Notes: generated by a model from the letters alone, not told the origin. Positions 1-8,034 are shown, counted from the first letter of the stretch. The stretch: 39,370 nt of DNA from Alphaproteobacteria bacterium (GCA_016793165.1 JAEULA010000100.1:1-39370), one strand, 5' to 3'. A program made the numbers and translations.

Positions 1-399
1 GCCGAGATCGGCGGCGGTGGCGCGATCGATCGCGAACTTCTCGCGCGGACCCGCGCAGGCGTGCGCCGCTGCCTCGCTCATTGGGGCGTGCTGCCGCGCG
101 AGCCCCGCCCCGTGCTTTCGAGCCCGCGACTTCTGCAGCTCCTCGGCAAGACCGGCTCGGTCATGGCCGAGACCGACGGCATCTTCGAGCCTCTGCGCGG
201 CGTCGACGAGCATGTGAGGGCCGGCGACCCCGCGGGCCTCGTCTACCCGATCGGCGAGATCGGCCGTGCCGCCGCGGAGGCGCGCTTCCCCGCCGACGGC
301 ATCGTCATCACCGAGCGCACCGGCGCCCTCGTGCGCCGGGGCGATCTGCTCTACAACCTCGCGCGGCCCGTCACCGAGGCCGAGCTGGGACTCACCTGA
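1..399 (+). CDS. Succinylglutamate desuccinylase/aspartoacylase family protein (5' end missing)
   Basis: The reading frame is open from base 1, so only the last 132 residues are visible and the start lies outside the window. The visible part begins EIGGGGAIDRELL and ends with a beta-rich segment (GIFEPLRGVDEHVRAGD, then DGIVITERTGALVRRGD), typical of the C-terminal half of AstE/AspA-like M14 zinc hydrolases. These remove acyl groups from N-acyl amino acids or related amides. The zinc-binding and catalytic N-terminal part is not in view, so activity cannot be judged. It is followed after 23 bases by an RraA-like gene on the same strand, and the two probably share a transcript. The family is fairly sure; the substrate is not known. 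Confidence 0.75.
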   Translation, partial: AEIGGGGAIDRELLARTRAGVRRCLAHWGVLPREPRPVLSSPRLLQLLGKTGSVMAETDGIFEPLRGVDEHVRAGDPAGLVYPIGEIGRAAAEARFPADGIVITERTGALVRRGDLLYNLARPVTEAELGLT

Positions 400-422
400 G
401 CCACGAGAGGAACCATCCGCCC

Positions 423-1154
423 ATGTCCAATGCCGACGACGCGCTGTTCGCCGAGCTGCGCAAGATCGACACGCCGACGATCACCAACGTGGTCGCGACC
501 TATCCGAAGAACCCGCTCTGCCTCGGGCTCTACAACCCGTGGACCGAGAACTGGTACACGGACACCTCGATCCGCTGCATCTACCCGGAGATGGGCGCGG
601 TCATCGGCTACGCGGTGACCTGCGTCTACGGCCTGCCCGATCCGAATTTCGCCGGTCGGCTCTCCTTCATGGACGTCGTCGACGCGCTCGACGCGATGAA
701 GAAGCCGACGATCCTCGTCATCCAGCAGAAGTGGCCGCCCGAGATCATGGTCAAGGCGGGCCTCGCGGGCGAGATCATGACCACGTCGATGCAGGCCGTA
801 GGCTGCGTCGGCCTGCTGTCCAACGGACCGTCGCGCGACGTCGACGCGATCCGCCGCCTCAAGTTCCAGATGCTGCTCGGCGGCGTGACCGCGGGCCACG
901 GCGAGATGGCGGTGCAGGCGGTCAACGTGCCGGTCTCCGTCGGCGGCATGGACGTCGCCCCCGGCGAGCTGATCCACATGGACGAGAACGGCGCGGTGAA
1001 GTTCCCGGCCGACAAGGCCGAAGCCGTGCTCAAGAACGCCAAGGCGGTTCTCGAGGACGAGGCCGTCAAGCTCGCGGCCCTGCGCAAGGCCAAGACCGCG
1101 GCCGAGATCCGCGCCATCCAAGGCGGCGGCCAGTACGGCGCCAAGAAGAAGTGA
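423..1154 (+). CDS. RraA family protein (4-hydroxy-4-methyl-2-oxoglutarate aldolase-like)
   Basis: A 243-residue protein starting MSNADDALFAELRKIDTPTITN, the usual opening of RraA-like proteins. The central stretch GEIMTTSMQAVGCVGLL is followed by NGPSRDVDAIRR, which carries the GxxRD motif of the divalent-metal-dependent HMG/CHA aldolases. In those enzymes the Asp helps bind metal and the Arg helps bind the pyruvoyl group. The family also includes regulators of RNase E that lack aldolase use, but the motif and the catabolic surroundings favour an aldolase or decarboxylase acting on a 2-oxo acid. Compared with classical RraA (about 160 residues) it has extra residues in the N-terminal half and a lysine-rich tail. 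The ATG at 423 follows GAGAGGAA. An in-frame upstream extension exists but lies over the previous gene. Confidence 0.8.
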   Translation: MSNADDALFAELRKIDTPTITNVVATYPKNPLCLGLYNPWTENWYTDTSIRCIYPEMGAVIGYAVTCVYGLPDPNFAGRLSFMDVVDALDAMKKPTILVIQQKWPPEIMVKAGLAGEIMTTSMQAVGCVGLLSNGPSRDVDAIRRLKFQMLLGGVTAGHGEMAVQAVNVPVSVGGMDVAPGELIHMDENGAVKFPADKAEAVLKNAKAVLEDEAVKLAALRKAKTAAEIRAIQGGGQYGAKKK

Positions 1155-1160
1155 GCGCGC

Positions 1161-1193
1161 CCCCTCCCGCTCGGCGCGGCCGGGCGGGAGGGG
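1161..1193 (+). promoter_or_regulatory. Perfect 10-bp hairpin covering the Shine-Dalgarno of the next gene
   Basis: CCCCTCCCGC at 1161-1170 is the exact complement of GCGGGAGGGG at 1184-1193, with a 13-base loop. The 3' arm contains GGAGGGG, the only good ribosome-binding site for the transporter ATG at 1201. In RNA the folded form would hide that site. No run of T follows, so it is not a classical terminator. A regulatory role is inferred from geometry only. Confidence 0.5.
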
Positions 1194-1200
1194 ACCACCC

Positions 1201-2094
1201 ATGACCTCCGGCGCGCTCCAGGACCGGCCGTTCGTCGGCATCGCCTACATGCTCGCGGCCTTCGTGACGGTCGCGATCGGCGACTCGCTCGCCAAGCTCC
1301 TGATCACCGACCTGCCGATCGCCCAGTTCCTGCTCCTGCGCAGCACGGCGGTCTTGCTGCTCCTGATGCCGTTCTTCCTGCGCCAAGGCGGGCTGGTCGT
1401 GTTCCACACCCGGCGCCTCGACCTGCATGTCTGGCGCTGCGTCCTCAATGGCATCTCCCTGGTGCTGTTCTTCATCGCGCTGCGCCAGCTCGAACTCGCG
1501 ACGCTGTTCGCGATCGGCTTCGTCGGTCCGCTGTTCATGACGGCGATCTCGGTGCCGCTGCTCGGCGAGAAGGTCGGGATCCATCGCTGGGCCGCGATCG
1601 CGGTGGGCTTCGCGGGCGCGCTCGTCATCATCCGGCCGGGCGCCGACGGCTTCCAGGCGGTGGCGCTGCTTGCCGTCGCCTCGACCTGCCTGTGGTCCAC
1701 CAGCATGGTGATCGTGCGCAAGCTCAGCGCCACCGACGGCGACGCGACGCTCCTCGCCTACATCAACACGTCGCTTCTGCTGATGGGCGTGGTCGGCGCG
1801 CCCTTCGTGTGGCAACCGGTGACGGCGGGCCAGCTCGGCTTCATCTTCTGCCTCGCCGTCACGCTGGTGATCGGGCAGTGGCTGATGCTGCGCGCCTTCC
1901 GCTCGGCGCCCGTCGGCGTCGTGGCGCCGTTCCAGTACTCGGGCATCGTCTGGGCCGCGATGATCGGCTGGTGGGTCTGGGGCGAGTTCCCGGAGATCAA
2001 CGTCTGGATCGGCGCGGCGATCCTGATCGCGAGCGGCCTCTACGTCATGTGGCGCGAGCGCGTCCGCGCGCGCGAGGCGCGGGCGACGCGCTGA
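1201..2094 (+). CDS. DMT superfamily transporter (EamA domains)
   Basis: A 297-residue inner-membrane protein with about ten hydrophobic segments arranged as two EamA repeats. The first runs from the opening FVGIAYMLAAFVTVAIGDSL through ALVIIRPG near the middle; the second ends with ILIASGLYVMWRERVRAREA. Family members usually export amino acids, metabolites or drugs, but the substrate cannot be read from sequence. It is the last gene of the rightward set at the left edge and meets the leftward SDR gene tail to tail after 14 bases, with no obvious terminator. Its ribosome site lies in the hairpin at 1161-1193, so translation may depend on ribosomes or factors that open it. Confidence 0.85.
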   Translation: MTSGALQDRPFVGIAYMLAAFVTVAIGDSLAKLLITDLPIAQFLLLRSTAVLLLLMPFFLRQGGLVVFHTRRLDLHVWRCVLNGISLVLFFIALRQLELATLFAIGFVGPLFMTAISVPLLGEKVGIHRWAAIAVGFAGALVIIRPGADGFQAVALLAVASTCLWSTSMVIVRKLSATDGDATLLAYINTSLLLMGVVGAPFVWQPVTAGQLGFIFCLAVTLVIGQWLMLRAFRSAPVGVVAPFQYSGIVWAAMIGWWVWGEFPEINVWIGAAILIASGLYVMWRERVRAREARATR

Positions 2095-2108
2095 ACCACT
2101 GCCGCGAT

Positions 2109-2843
2109 TCAGATCGACAGCCCGCCCAGCGACTTCCCGCCGTCCACGAACAGGGTTTGCCCGGTGACGAAGGCCGCGTCGGGCGACGCGAAGAAGGCGA
2201 CGGCGGCCGCGATTTCGTCCGGCGAGGCGGCATGTCCGCGCGGCTCGAGCTTCTCCCAGGCCGAGTACATCTCGGCCGGTGCGGCACGGGTCATCGGCGT
2301 GTCCGTGAATCCCGGGGCAACCGAGTTGACCGCGATCCCTGCGTCCCGCAACTCCATCGCCATGGCGCGCGTGAGCCCGACGACCGCGGCCTTCGACGCG
2401 ACGTAGTGTGCGAAGCGCGTGCCGCCGAGAGCACCGCGCGAGGAGATCGTGACCACGCGGCCGCCGCGCGGCATCCGGGCAATCGCCTCCTGCGCGACCA
2501 CCATCGTGCCGACGACGTTCACCTCGAGCATGCGTCGCATGTCGTCCTCGGTCAGGTCGACGAAGCGGCGGTCCCAGTAGACGCCGGCCGCAGTCACCGC
2601 GACGTCGATCCGCGGCTGCACTGCCATCGCCGCGCGCACGGCGGTCCGGTCGCAGACGTCGGCGGGGGCTGCCACCACGTCGAGCCCCGTCGATCGCAGA
2701 TCGTCGACCGCCTGCACCAGGCGATCGGCATCGCGATCAATGGCGACGACCCGCATGCCGTCGCGCGCCAGGCGCGCCGCGATCGCGCTGCCGATCCCCT
2801 GGGCGGCGCCGGAAACTGCGGCGATGCGCGGCTCCGCCGTCAT
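2109..2843 (-). CDS. SDR family NAD(P)-dependent oxidoreductase
   Basis: A classical short-chain dehydrogenase of about 245 residues. It has a Rossmann motif GAAQGIG near the N terminus, the Asp of APADV that contacts adenine, a catalytic Ser in TISSRGA, the YVASK catalytic pair, and the C-terminal VTGQTLFVDGG. Such enzymes oxidise or reduce a secondary alcohol or ketone. It is the last gene of the leftward TRAP operon. Its ATG at 2843 shares one base with the stop codon of dctM (TGATG); a GTG one codon upstream (2846) is an alternative start. Position in the operon suggests it acts on the imported compound or an intermediate. The C terminus ends in GLSI without extension. Confidence 0.88.
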   Translation of the reverse strand: MTAEPRIAAVSGAAQGIGSAIAARLARDGMRVVAIDRDADRLVQAVDDLRSTGLDVVAAPADVCDRTAVRAAMAVQPRIDVAVTAAGVYWDRRFVDLTEDDMRRMLEVNVVGTMVVAQEAIARMPRGGRVVTISSRGALGGTRFAHYVASKAAVVGLTRAMAMELRDAGIAVNSVAPGFTDTPMTRAAPAEMYSAWEKLEPRGHAASPDEIAAAVAFFASPDAAFVTGQTLFVDGGKSLGGLSI

Positions 2844-4135
2844 CACTCGTAGCCGAACAGACGCGGCAGGAAGAGCGTGATGCCGGGGAACAGCGTCAGC
2901 ACCAGCAGGATGGCGCCGAGCGCGATCACGAACGGCAGCACCTCGCGGATGATCGCCATCAGCGGAACGCGGGCCAGGGCCGCCATCACGAACAGCAGCA
3001 GGCCGTAGGGCGGCGTGATGAGGCCGATCATGAAGTTGAGGGTGACCACGATCCCGAAATAGGTGAGATCGATCCCGAGCGTGCGGGCGCTCGGCAGCAG
3101 CAACGGCACGAAGACCAGCATCATGACCGAGCCGTCGAGGAAGCAGCCGAGCACCAGGAAGAAGACGTTGACCGCCAGCATGAAGGCGAGCGGCGTCAGC
3201 TGCATCGCCACGATCTGCGCCACCAGCGCCTCGGCGAGGCGCTCGTTGGCGATGGCGTAGTTGAGAATGAAGGCGCTCGCGATCAGCAGCATCGTCGAGG
3301 CCGACTGGCGCGCGGACTCGGCGAAGACCGGCCGCAGGCCGGCGAGCGGCAGGCGGCGGTAGACGAGCATCCCAAGGAACAGCGCCCAGAGCGCCGCGAC
3401 CGCCGCCGCCTCGGTCGGGGTGAAGACGCCCGACCAGATGCCGCCGAGGAGCACCACCGGCAGCGTCAGCGACAGCGCCGCGCGCGCGAAGGCCGTCGGC
3501 ACCTCGCGCAGCGGCACCACCTTGCCGGGCGGCAGGCCGCGGCGACGCGCCGTCACCGCGATTGCGGCCATCAGGGCGCCGCCCATGAGGATGCCGGGCA
3601 CGAGGCCGGCGAGGAACAGCGCACCGATCGAGGCGCCGGACAGCAGCGCGTAGATCACGAGCGGGATCGACGGCGGGATGATCGGCGCGATCGTCGCCGA
3701 GGCGGCCGTGATCGCGCAGGCGAGGCCCGCGGGATAGCGGCCGACATCGCGCATCATGCGCGTGGCGACCAGGCCCGGGCCGGCGGCGTCGGTGACGGCG
3801 CTGCCGCTCATGCTCGAGAAGATCATGCTCACGAGCACCGTCACGTGCCCCATGCCGCCGCGGAACCTGCCGACCAACGCATCCGCCAGGCCCCAGAGCC
3901 GGTCGCTCACGGTGGCGGCGTTCATCACGTTGGCGGCGAGGATGAACATCGGGATCGCGACCAGCACGTACATCGCCGTGACCTGGTTCATCACCTGGCC
4001 GACCAGCAGCCCGATGTCCTGCCTGGAGACGAACAGATACAGCGTGCCGCCCGCGAACATGACGAGCGCCAGCGGGAATCGCAGCAGCGCGCCGACGACG
4101 AAGGCGCCGACCAGCGCCCAGAGGCCGGCCGTCAT
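2843..4135 (-). CDS. dctM: TRAP transporter large permease subunit (DctM family)
   Basis: A 430-residue membrane protein with about twelve hydrophobic segments and DctM signatures such as GSAVTDAAGPGLVATRMM, AAPIIPPSIPLVIYALLSG-type sequence and FMIGLITPPYGLLLFV. It forms the sodium-driven transport channel of a TRAP system together with the small subunit encoded just upstream. The ATG at 4135 overlaps the dctQ stop codon as ATGA, which fixes this start over an upstream in-frame candidate at 4165. Substrates of TRAP systems are usually carboxylates, sialic acid, hydroxyacids or similar anions. Which one applies here is not shown by the sequence. Confidence 0.93.
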   Translation of the reverse strand: MTAGLWALVGAFVVGALLRFPLALVMFAGGTLYLFVSRQDIGLLVGQVMNQVTAMYVLVAIPMFILAANVMNAATVSDRLWGLADALVGRFRGGMGHVTVLVSMIFSSMSGSAVTDAAGPGLVATRMMRDVGRYPAGLACAITAASATIAPIIPPSIPLVIYALLSGASIGALFLAGLVPGILMGGALMAAIAVTARRRGLPPGKVVPLREVPTAFARAALSLTLPVVLLGGIWSGVFTPTEAAAVAALWALFLGMLVYRRLPLAGLRPVFAESARQSASTMLLIASAFILNYAIANERLAEALVAQIVAMQLTPLAFMLAVNVFFLVLGCFLDGSVMMLVFVPLLLPSARTLGIDLTYFGIVVTLNFMIGLITPPYGLLLFVMAALARVPLMAIIREVLPFVIALGAILLVLTLFPGITLFLPRLFGYE

Positions 4136-4635
4136 CGCTCCGCCTCGCCCTCTCCGGCCGACCACTCCGCGAGCTCCGCCTGCCAGGCGCCGATCGTCAG
4201 CCGGCGCAGCGCGAGCAGCAGCCGGATGGCGACGACCGCGAAGAAGGCCGGGAAGACCGAGTAGACCCAGTCGAGCCGCCAGCGCAGCGTGTCGGTGGTC
4301 TCACGCCAGAGGAACAGCGTGTAGTCGACCATCCCGGGCATGGCGGCGCCCGTGATCGCGACGAACAGGACGATGCCGGCCACGAGCACCGCTCGCCGCC
4401 CGCCGCGACCGAGCATCTCGAAGACGACGTCGAAGGCGATGAACTCGCGCCACTTCAGGACCAATGCCGCGGTCCAGAAGGTCGACCAGACGCTGAGGAT
4501 CGTGACGACCTCGTCGATCCAGGAGATCGGGTTGTTGAACAGGTAGCGCGCGCCGACGCCGATCACGAACAGGACGAAGACGGCCGCGATGCTCGCGGCC
4601 GCCACGTCCTCCGCCAGGCGGCGCAGGCGCTCCAT
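4132..4635 (-). CDS. dctQ: TRAP transporter small permease subunit (DctQ family)
   Basis: A 167-residue protein with four hydrophobic segments and the DctQ hallmark FVIGVGARYLFNNPISWIDEV near the N terminus, the conserved loop before the second helix. It is the membrane scaffold that joins the large permease. The last 30 residues are charged and face the cytoplasm. It lies between dctP (30 bases upstream, with a G/C palindrome in the gap) and dctM (ATGA overlap). Length is normal for the family. Confidence 0.92.
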   Translation of the reverse strand: MERLRRLAEDVAAASIAAVFVLFVIGVGARYLFNNPISWIDEVVTILSVWSTFWTAALVLKWREFIAFDVVFEMLGRGGRRAVLVAGIVLFVAITGAAMPGMVDYTLFLWRETTDTLRWRLDWVYSVFPAFFAVVAIRLLLALRRLTIGAWQAELAEWSAGEGEAER

Positions 4636-4645
4636 TCCGTCCTCC

Positions 4646-4659
4646 GCGCCGCGCGGCGC
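4646..4659 (-). other. 14-bp perfect palindrome between dctP and dctQ
   Basis: GCGCCGCGCGGCGC is fully self-complementary and sits in the 30-base gap between the binding-protein gene and the small-permease gene. In RNA it can fold into a short G/C hairpin. Stem-loops at this place are known in other transporter operons to give more binding protein than permease; that role is inferred here. In such GC-rich DNA a chance palindrome is possible. Confidence 0.35.
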
Positions 4660-4665
4660 CGCCGG

Positions 4666-5652
4666 TCAGCGGATCGCGTCGACCCGCTCGACCAGTCCCG
4701 GCTTCCAGGCCTTCATCGCGTCGGCCTTGCGGTACTCGTCCATCACCGCGGTGCGGAACGCCGCCAGGTTCGGCTCGACGACCTTGATGCCCGCCTGCTT
4801 GAACGTGTCGACCGCCGACACCTCGTCGGCGAGCGTCTTGGCGATCTGCATGTCGGCCGCCTCGCGCGAGGCCGCCCGCAGTTCGGCCTGCTGCTCGGGG
4901 GCGAGCTTGTCGAAGAACGGCTTTGCGATCGCGATGAACACCGGCTGGACGAGGTGTCGGGTCAGCACGACCGTCTTGGTCACCTCGTGGAACTTCCAGT
5001 CGCGCGTCATGTTGGTCGGGTTGTCCTGGGCGTCGATCGAGCCGGTCTTGAGGCCGAGATAGACCTCGGTGATCGGCATCGACACCGCGGTGGCGCCGAG
5101 CACCTTGGCGAGCGTCTGGAACGCCGGCCCCGGCGGCATGCGCATCTTCACGCCCGAGAGATCGCTCGGCACGGCAACGTTCTTCTCCATGCGCAGGTTC
5201 ACCGTACGCGTGCCGAGGTAGGCGGTGTCCAGGATGACGATCCCCATCTTCGCCGCCACGTCGGTCGCGTACTCGCGGCCGATGTCGCTGCGGAAGGTCT
5301 TGATGAGGTGATCGGCGTCGCGGAACAGGTAAGCGGCGCTGAACACGCCGTACTCCGGCAGCTGCTGCTCGATCTCGAAGGTGACCGGGCTCGCCATCTC
5401 GAGATTGCCGCGCTGCATCGCCGGCACCTCGGTGCCCTGGCGGAACAGCGCGCTCGCCGTATGGACCGAGACCTTGAGGGCGCCGGGGAACTTCGTCTCC
5501 ATCCGCTGCTTGATCATGCGGAACGCGTCGGACAGCGGCGAGCTGTCCGGCGCCGCGGTCGAGATGCGGATCTCCGTCTGCGCCGAGGCGGCACCGACGG
5601 CGAGCGAGGCGGCGGCCAGCAGGCCGCCGACGATGCGCGTGAACAGTCTCAT
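4666..5652 (-). CDS. dctP: TRAP transporter substrate-binding protein (DctP family)
   Basis: A 328-residue periplasmic binding protein. It starts with a signal peptide (MRLFTRIVGGLLAAASLAV, cleavage probable after the AASA before QTEIRIS). The mature part shows DctP features: LSDAFRMIKQRME, the LSGVKMRMPPGPAFQTLAKVLGA segment whose Arg binds the substrate carboxylate in characterised members, and ITEVYLGLKTGSIDAQDNPTNM. The substrate is therefore probably an organic acid. The gene follows the FAD-oxidase gene with an ATGA overlap at 5649-5652, so oxidase and transporter are made together. The binding protein normally needs the highest expression; the palindrome downstream may help. Confidence 0.93.
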   Translation of the reverse strand: MRLFTRIVGGLLAAASLAVGAASAQTEIRISTAAPDSSPLSDAFRMIKQRMETKFPGALKVSVHTASALFRQGTEVPAMQRGNLEMASPVTFEIEQQLPEYGVFSAAYLFRDADHLIKTFRSDIGREYATDVAAKMGIVILDTAYLGTRTVNLRMEKNVAVPSDLSGVKMRMPPGPAFQTLAKVLGATAVSMPITEVYLGLKTGSIDAQDNPTNMTRDWKFHEVTKTVVLTRHLVQPVFIAIAKPFFDKLAPEQQAELRAASREAADMQIAKTLADEVSAVDTFKQAGIKVVEPNLAAFRTAVMDEYRKADAMKAWKPGLVERVDAIR

Positions 5653-7058
5653 TTGCTTTCCCCTCCAGTGAAGATTCGGCCGCGATTGAGGATGTCGTCC
5701 GGATCGATCGCGGCCTTCACGCGGCGCATGAGGTCGATCTCCGCCGTCGAGCGGCTCAATGCGAGATAGCTCTTCTTCTCCAGCCCGACCCCGTGCTCGG
5801 CGGAGATCGAGCCGCCAAGCGCGCCGATCGAGCGGTAGACGCAGTCGTTGATCCGCCCCTTCATCTCCGGCCGCTCCTTGGCATACCCGATGACGAGGTG
5901 GAGATTGCCGTCGGCGACGTGGCCGTAGGTCTGGATCGACGCCACGCCCAGCGCCTGGAGCGCGCCGTGGATCTCATCGACCCACGCCTCCATCGACGTG
6001 ATCGGCAGGCTGACGTCGAAGCCGGCGGACGGGTTGGCGGCGCGGGCCGCCTCGCCAGAGGCGTCGCGCAACCGCCACAGCTCGTTGCTTTCCGCGATCG
6101 AGTTCGCCAGCACCGCGTCCGTATCGGCGTGATCGCCGGCGAAGTCGCCGAGCGTCTCCATCAGCGCGTCGCGGTCGCGCTCGGGCTCGGTGCCGAGGGT
6201 CTCGACGAGCACGTAGAGCGGATGCGGCTTTGCGAAGGGATCGCGGCCGGCCTTCAACGGGCCGGTGACGAGGCCGAAATAGTCGCGCCACATCACCTCG
6301 AAGCTGGTGAGGCGCGCGCCGAGCCGGCGGCGGCACGCGCGCAGCAGCGCAATGACGGCCGGGAAATCGGGTAATGCCACGAGCGCGGTATCGCGGCTCG
6401 TCGGCTCCGGCAGCAGGATCAGCACCGCGCGGGTGATCACGCCCAGCGTGCCCTCGCTGCCGATGAACAGGTGCTTGAGGTCGTAGCCGGCGTTGTCCTT
6501 GAGCATCAGGCCCATGCGCGACACGACGCTGCCGTCCGGCAGCACCGCCTCGAGCCCGAGCACCGAGTTCCGCGTCATGCCGTAGCGCAGCACGCGATTG
6601 CCGCCGGCATTGGTCGACAGGATACCGCCGACCTGGCACGAGCCGCGGCTGCCGATATCGACCGGGAAGAAGAGCCCGTGCTCACTGGCGGCGTTCTGGA
6701 TCGTCTCGAGCGGCACGCCCGACTGCACGGTCGCCGTGCCGCTGATCGGGTCGATCGCCTCGATGCGGTTGAGGCGCTCCAGAGAGAGCACGACCTCGCC
6801 CTCGAGCGGCACGCCACCGTTGACCAGCCCCGTCATGCCCCCCTGGACCACCAGCGGCTGGCGAAGCCGATGCAGCACCCGCATCGTCGCCGCCACAGCC
6901 TCGGGCGTGGCCGGTCGCAGCACCGCGATCGGCTCGCCGCGCATGCCCTTCCAGTCCTGCTTGTAGCGCTCGCCGATGTCCGAGCCGGCAAGAATCCCCG
7001 GGGCATCGAGGATGCCCGCGAGTGCCGCGCGCAACGCGGCGGCGCGATCCCCGCTCAT
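5649..7058 (-). CDS. FAD-binding oxidoreductase (D-2-hydroxyacid dehydrogenase, GlcD/D2HGDH type)
   Basis: A 469-residue member of the FAD_binding_4 plus FAD-oxidase_C group. The N-terminal PCMH fold shows VVQGGMTGLVNGG and the FAD pyrophosphate-binding PVDIGSRGSCQVGGILSTNAGG. IGSEGTLGVITRAVL closes this domain. The C-terminal half carries YGHVADGNLH, whose His binds a metal in D-lactate and D-2-hydroxyglutarate dehydrogenases, and ISAEHGVG with its catalytic His. It should oxidise a D-2-hydroxyacid to a 2-oxo acid, passing electrons to a quinone or electron-transfer protein. It overlaps its neighbours on both sides by ATGA, placing it between the FAH hydrolase and the TRAP genes. The exact hydroxyacid is unknown; D-lactate, glycolate or a longer acid are possible. 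Confidence 0.88.
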   Translation of the reverse strand: MSGDRAAALRAALAGILDAPGILAGSDIGERYKQDWKGMRGEPIAVLRPATPEAVAATMRVLHRLRQPLVVQGGMTGLVNGGVPLEGEVVLSLERLNRIEAIDPISGTATVQSGVPLETIQNAASEHGLFFPVDIGSRGSCQVGGILSTNAGGNRVLRYGMTRNSVLGLEAVLPDGSVVSRMGLMLKDNAGYDLKHLFIGSEGTLGVITRAVLILLPEPTSRDTALVALPDFPAVIALLRACRRRLGARLTSFEVMWRDYFGLVTGPLKAGRDPFAKPHPLYVLVETLGTEPERDRDALMETLGDFAGDHADTDAVLANSIAESNELWRLRDASGEAARAANPSAGFDVSLPITSMEAWVDEIHGALQALGVASIQTYGHVADGNLHLVIGYAKERPEMKGRINDCVYRSIGALGGSISAEHGVGLEKKSYLALSRSTAEIDLMRRVKAAIDPDDILNRGRIFTGGESK

Positions 7059-7972
7059 GCCGACGGCGCGATCGTCACGGCGAGCGTGCCGATGCCCTCG
7101 ATCGACGCCTCGACGCGGTCGCCGACCGCAAGGAACGTTCCCTTGGGCACGCCGACGCCGGCCGGCGTTCCGGTCAGCAGCACGTCGCCCGGATCGAGGG
7201 TCATGATCCGCGAGGCGGTCGAGATCTGCTCGGCGATCGTGAAGATCATCTGGGACGAGCGGCCGTCCTGCTTGAGCGCGCCGTTGACCGAGAGACGCAA
7301 GCCGATGTCCTGCGGGTCGCGCACCGCGCTCGCCGGGATCATCCGCGGCCCCAGCGGGCAGCAGGTGTCGTTCGCCTTACCGGCGACCCAGTCGAGCTTG
7401 TAGAAGGTTTCCGGCGCGCGATTGTGGTCGCGCGCCGAGAAGTCGACCGCGACGGTGTAGCCGGCGACATGCTGCAGGGCGCGCTCGACCGGCACGTCGC
7501 GCGCGCGCGTGCCGATCACGACGGCAAGCTCGACCTCCCAGTCGAAGGCCTTGGTGCCGATCGGCATGCGCACCGTGGCGCCCTCGCCGACCACCGCATT
7601 GCGCGACGGCTTGAAGAAGAAGAACAGCCGCTGCTGCTCCTTCTTGGCGCCGGGCATGCCCATCTCCGCGAGGTGGTCGTAGTAGTTGGCGCCGGCGCAC
7701 AGCACCTTGCCGGGATAGAGCAGCGGCGCCAGCCGCCGGTCCGGCGTGACCTCGTCGGCCGCCGCCACGCCGCGCGCCGCAGCGTCGAGCGCGGCCCGCG
7801 CGCGCGGCCAGTCGCCGAACAGGTCGATCGTCCGCGACATGCCGGGCAGGCCGGCCCGCGCCAGCGACGGCTCGAGCCGGTAAAGCCGGCCGCCGACCTC
7901 GATGCAGGCCACCGCCGCGCCTTGCGCGTCGACCGTCGCCAATGCCCACGCGCCGCCCTGCCCCTCGCCCAT
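7055..7972 (-). CDS. Fumarylacetoacetate hydrolase family protein
   Basis: A 305-residue protein with a short N-terminal domain and a C-terminal FAH fold from about residue 80 (LYPGKVLCAGANYYDHLAEMG). Metal ligands expected for the family are visible in DWEVELAVVIG (two Glu) and TVAVDFSARD (Asp). GDVLLTGTPAGVGVPKG is the standard active-site loop. Family members cleave or hydrate acylpyruvates, diketo acids or 2-oxo-enoic acids. This is the first gene of the leftward operon. Its start lies 62 bases from the divergent GntR gene, so the shared palindrome probably controls it. Together with the hydroxyacid oxidase it suggests cleavage of a diketo acid into pyruvate and a hydroxyacid, which is inference. 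Confidence 0.88.
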   Translation of the reverse strand: MGEGQGGAWALATVDAQGAAVACIEVGGRLYRLEPSLARAGLPGMSRTIDLFGDWPRARAALDAAARGVAAADEVTPDRRLAPLLYPGKVLCAGANYYDHLAEMGMPGAKKEQQRLFFFFKPSRNAVVGEGATVRMPIGTKAFDWEVELAVVIGTRARDVPVERALQHVAGYTVAVDFSARDHNRAPETFYKLDWVAGKANDTCCPLGPRMIPASAVRDPQDIGLRLSVNGALKQDGRSSQMIFTIAEQISTASRIMTLDPGDVLLTGTPAGVGVPKGTFLAVGDRVEASIEGIGTLAVTIAPSA

Positions 7973-7991
7973 CGCCCTTCGCTCCAGATCC

Positions 7992-8020
7992 TTGTTGTAC
8001 CGGGATCCTCATTTTATAAA
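7992..8020 (+). promoter_or_regulatory. Predicted promoter of the GntR regulator gene
   Basis: TTGTTG at 7992-7997 and TATAAA at 8015-8020 are 17 bases apart, a good spacing for the housekeeping sigma factor. A start near 8027 would give a leader of only about 8 bases before the ATG at 8035, and no Shine-Dalgarno is visible there. On the other strand TTGACG (8033 to 8028) can serve as a -35 for the FAH operon, so the two promoters would overlap. Confidence 0.45.
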
Positions 8021-8023
8021 ATG
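8010..8023. promoter_or_regulatory. 14-bp palindrome, likely operator of the GntR regulator
   Basis: CATTTTATAAAATG is perfectly self-complementary. It is the only A/T-rich patch in a G/C-rich region. It lies midway between the divergent FAH operon and the GntR gene. It covers the predicted -10 of the GntR promoter and lies in the -35/-10 spacer of a possible leftward promoter. GntR/FCD regulators bind short palindromes in just such divergent regions; binding by the adjacent regulator is inferred. Confidence 0.55.
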
Positions 8024-8034
8024 CTGGCGTCAAC

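Noticed and set aside
81..422. Upstream extension of the RraA-like gene in the same frame.
   Set aside because: It overlaps the deacylase gene entirely and has no conserved sequence; the ATG at 423 begins the family-conserved region.
5649..7972. Reading the FAH and FAD-oxidase pair as homogentisate or glycolate breakdown genes.
   Set aside because: No homogentisate dioxygenase, maleylacetoacetate isomerase or GlcE/GlcF subunits are present. The specific pathway name is not supported.
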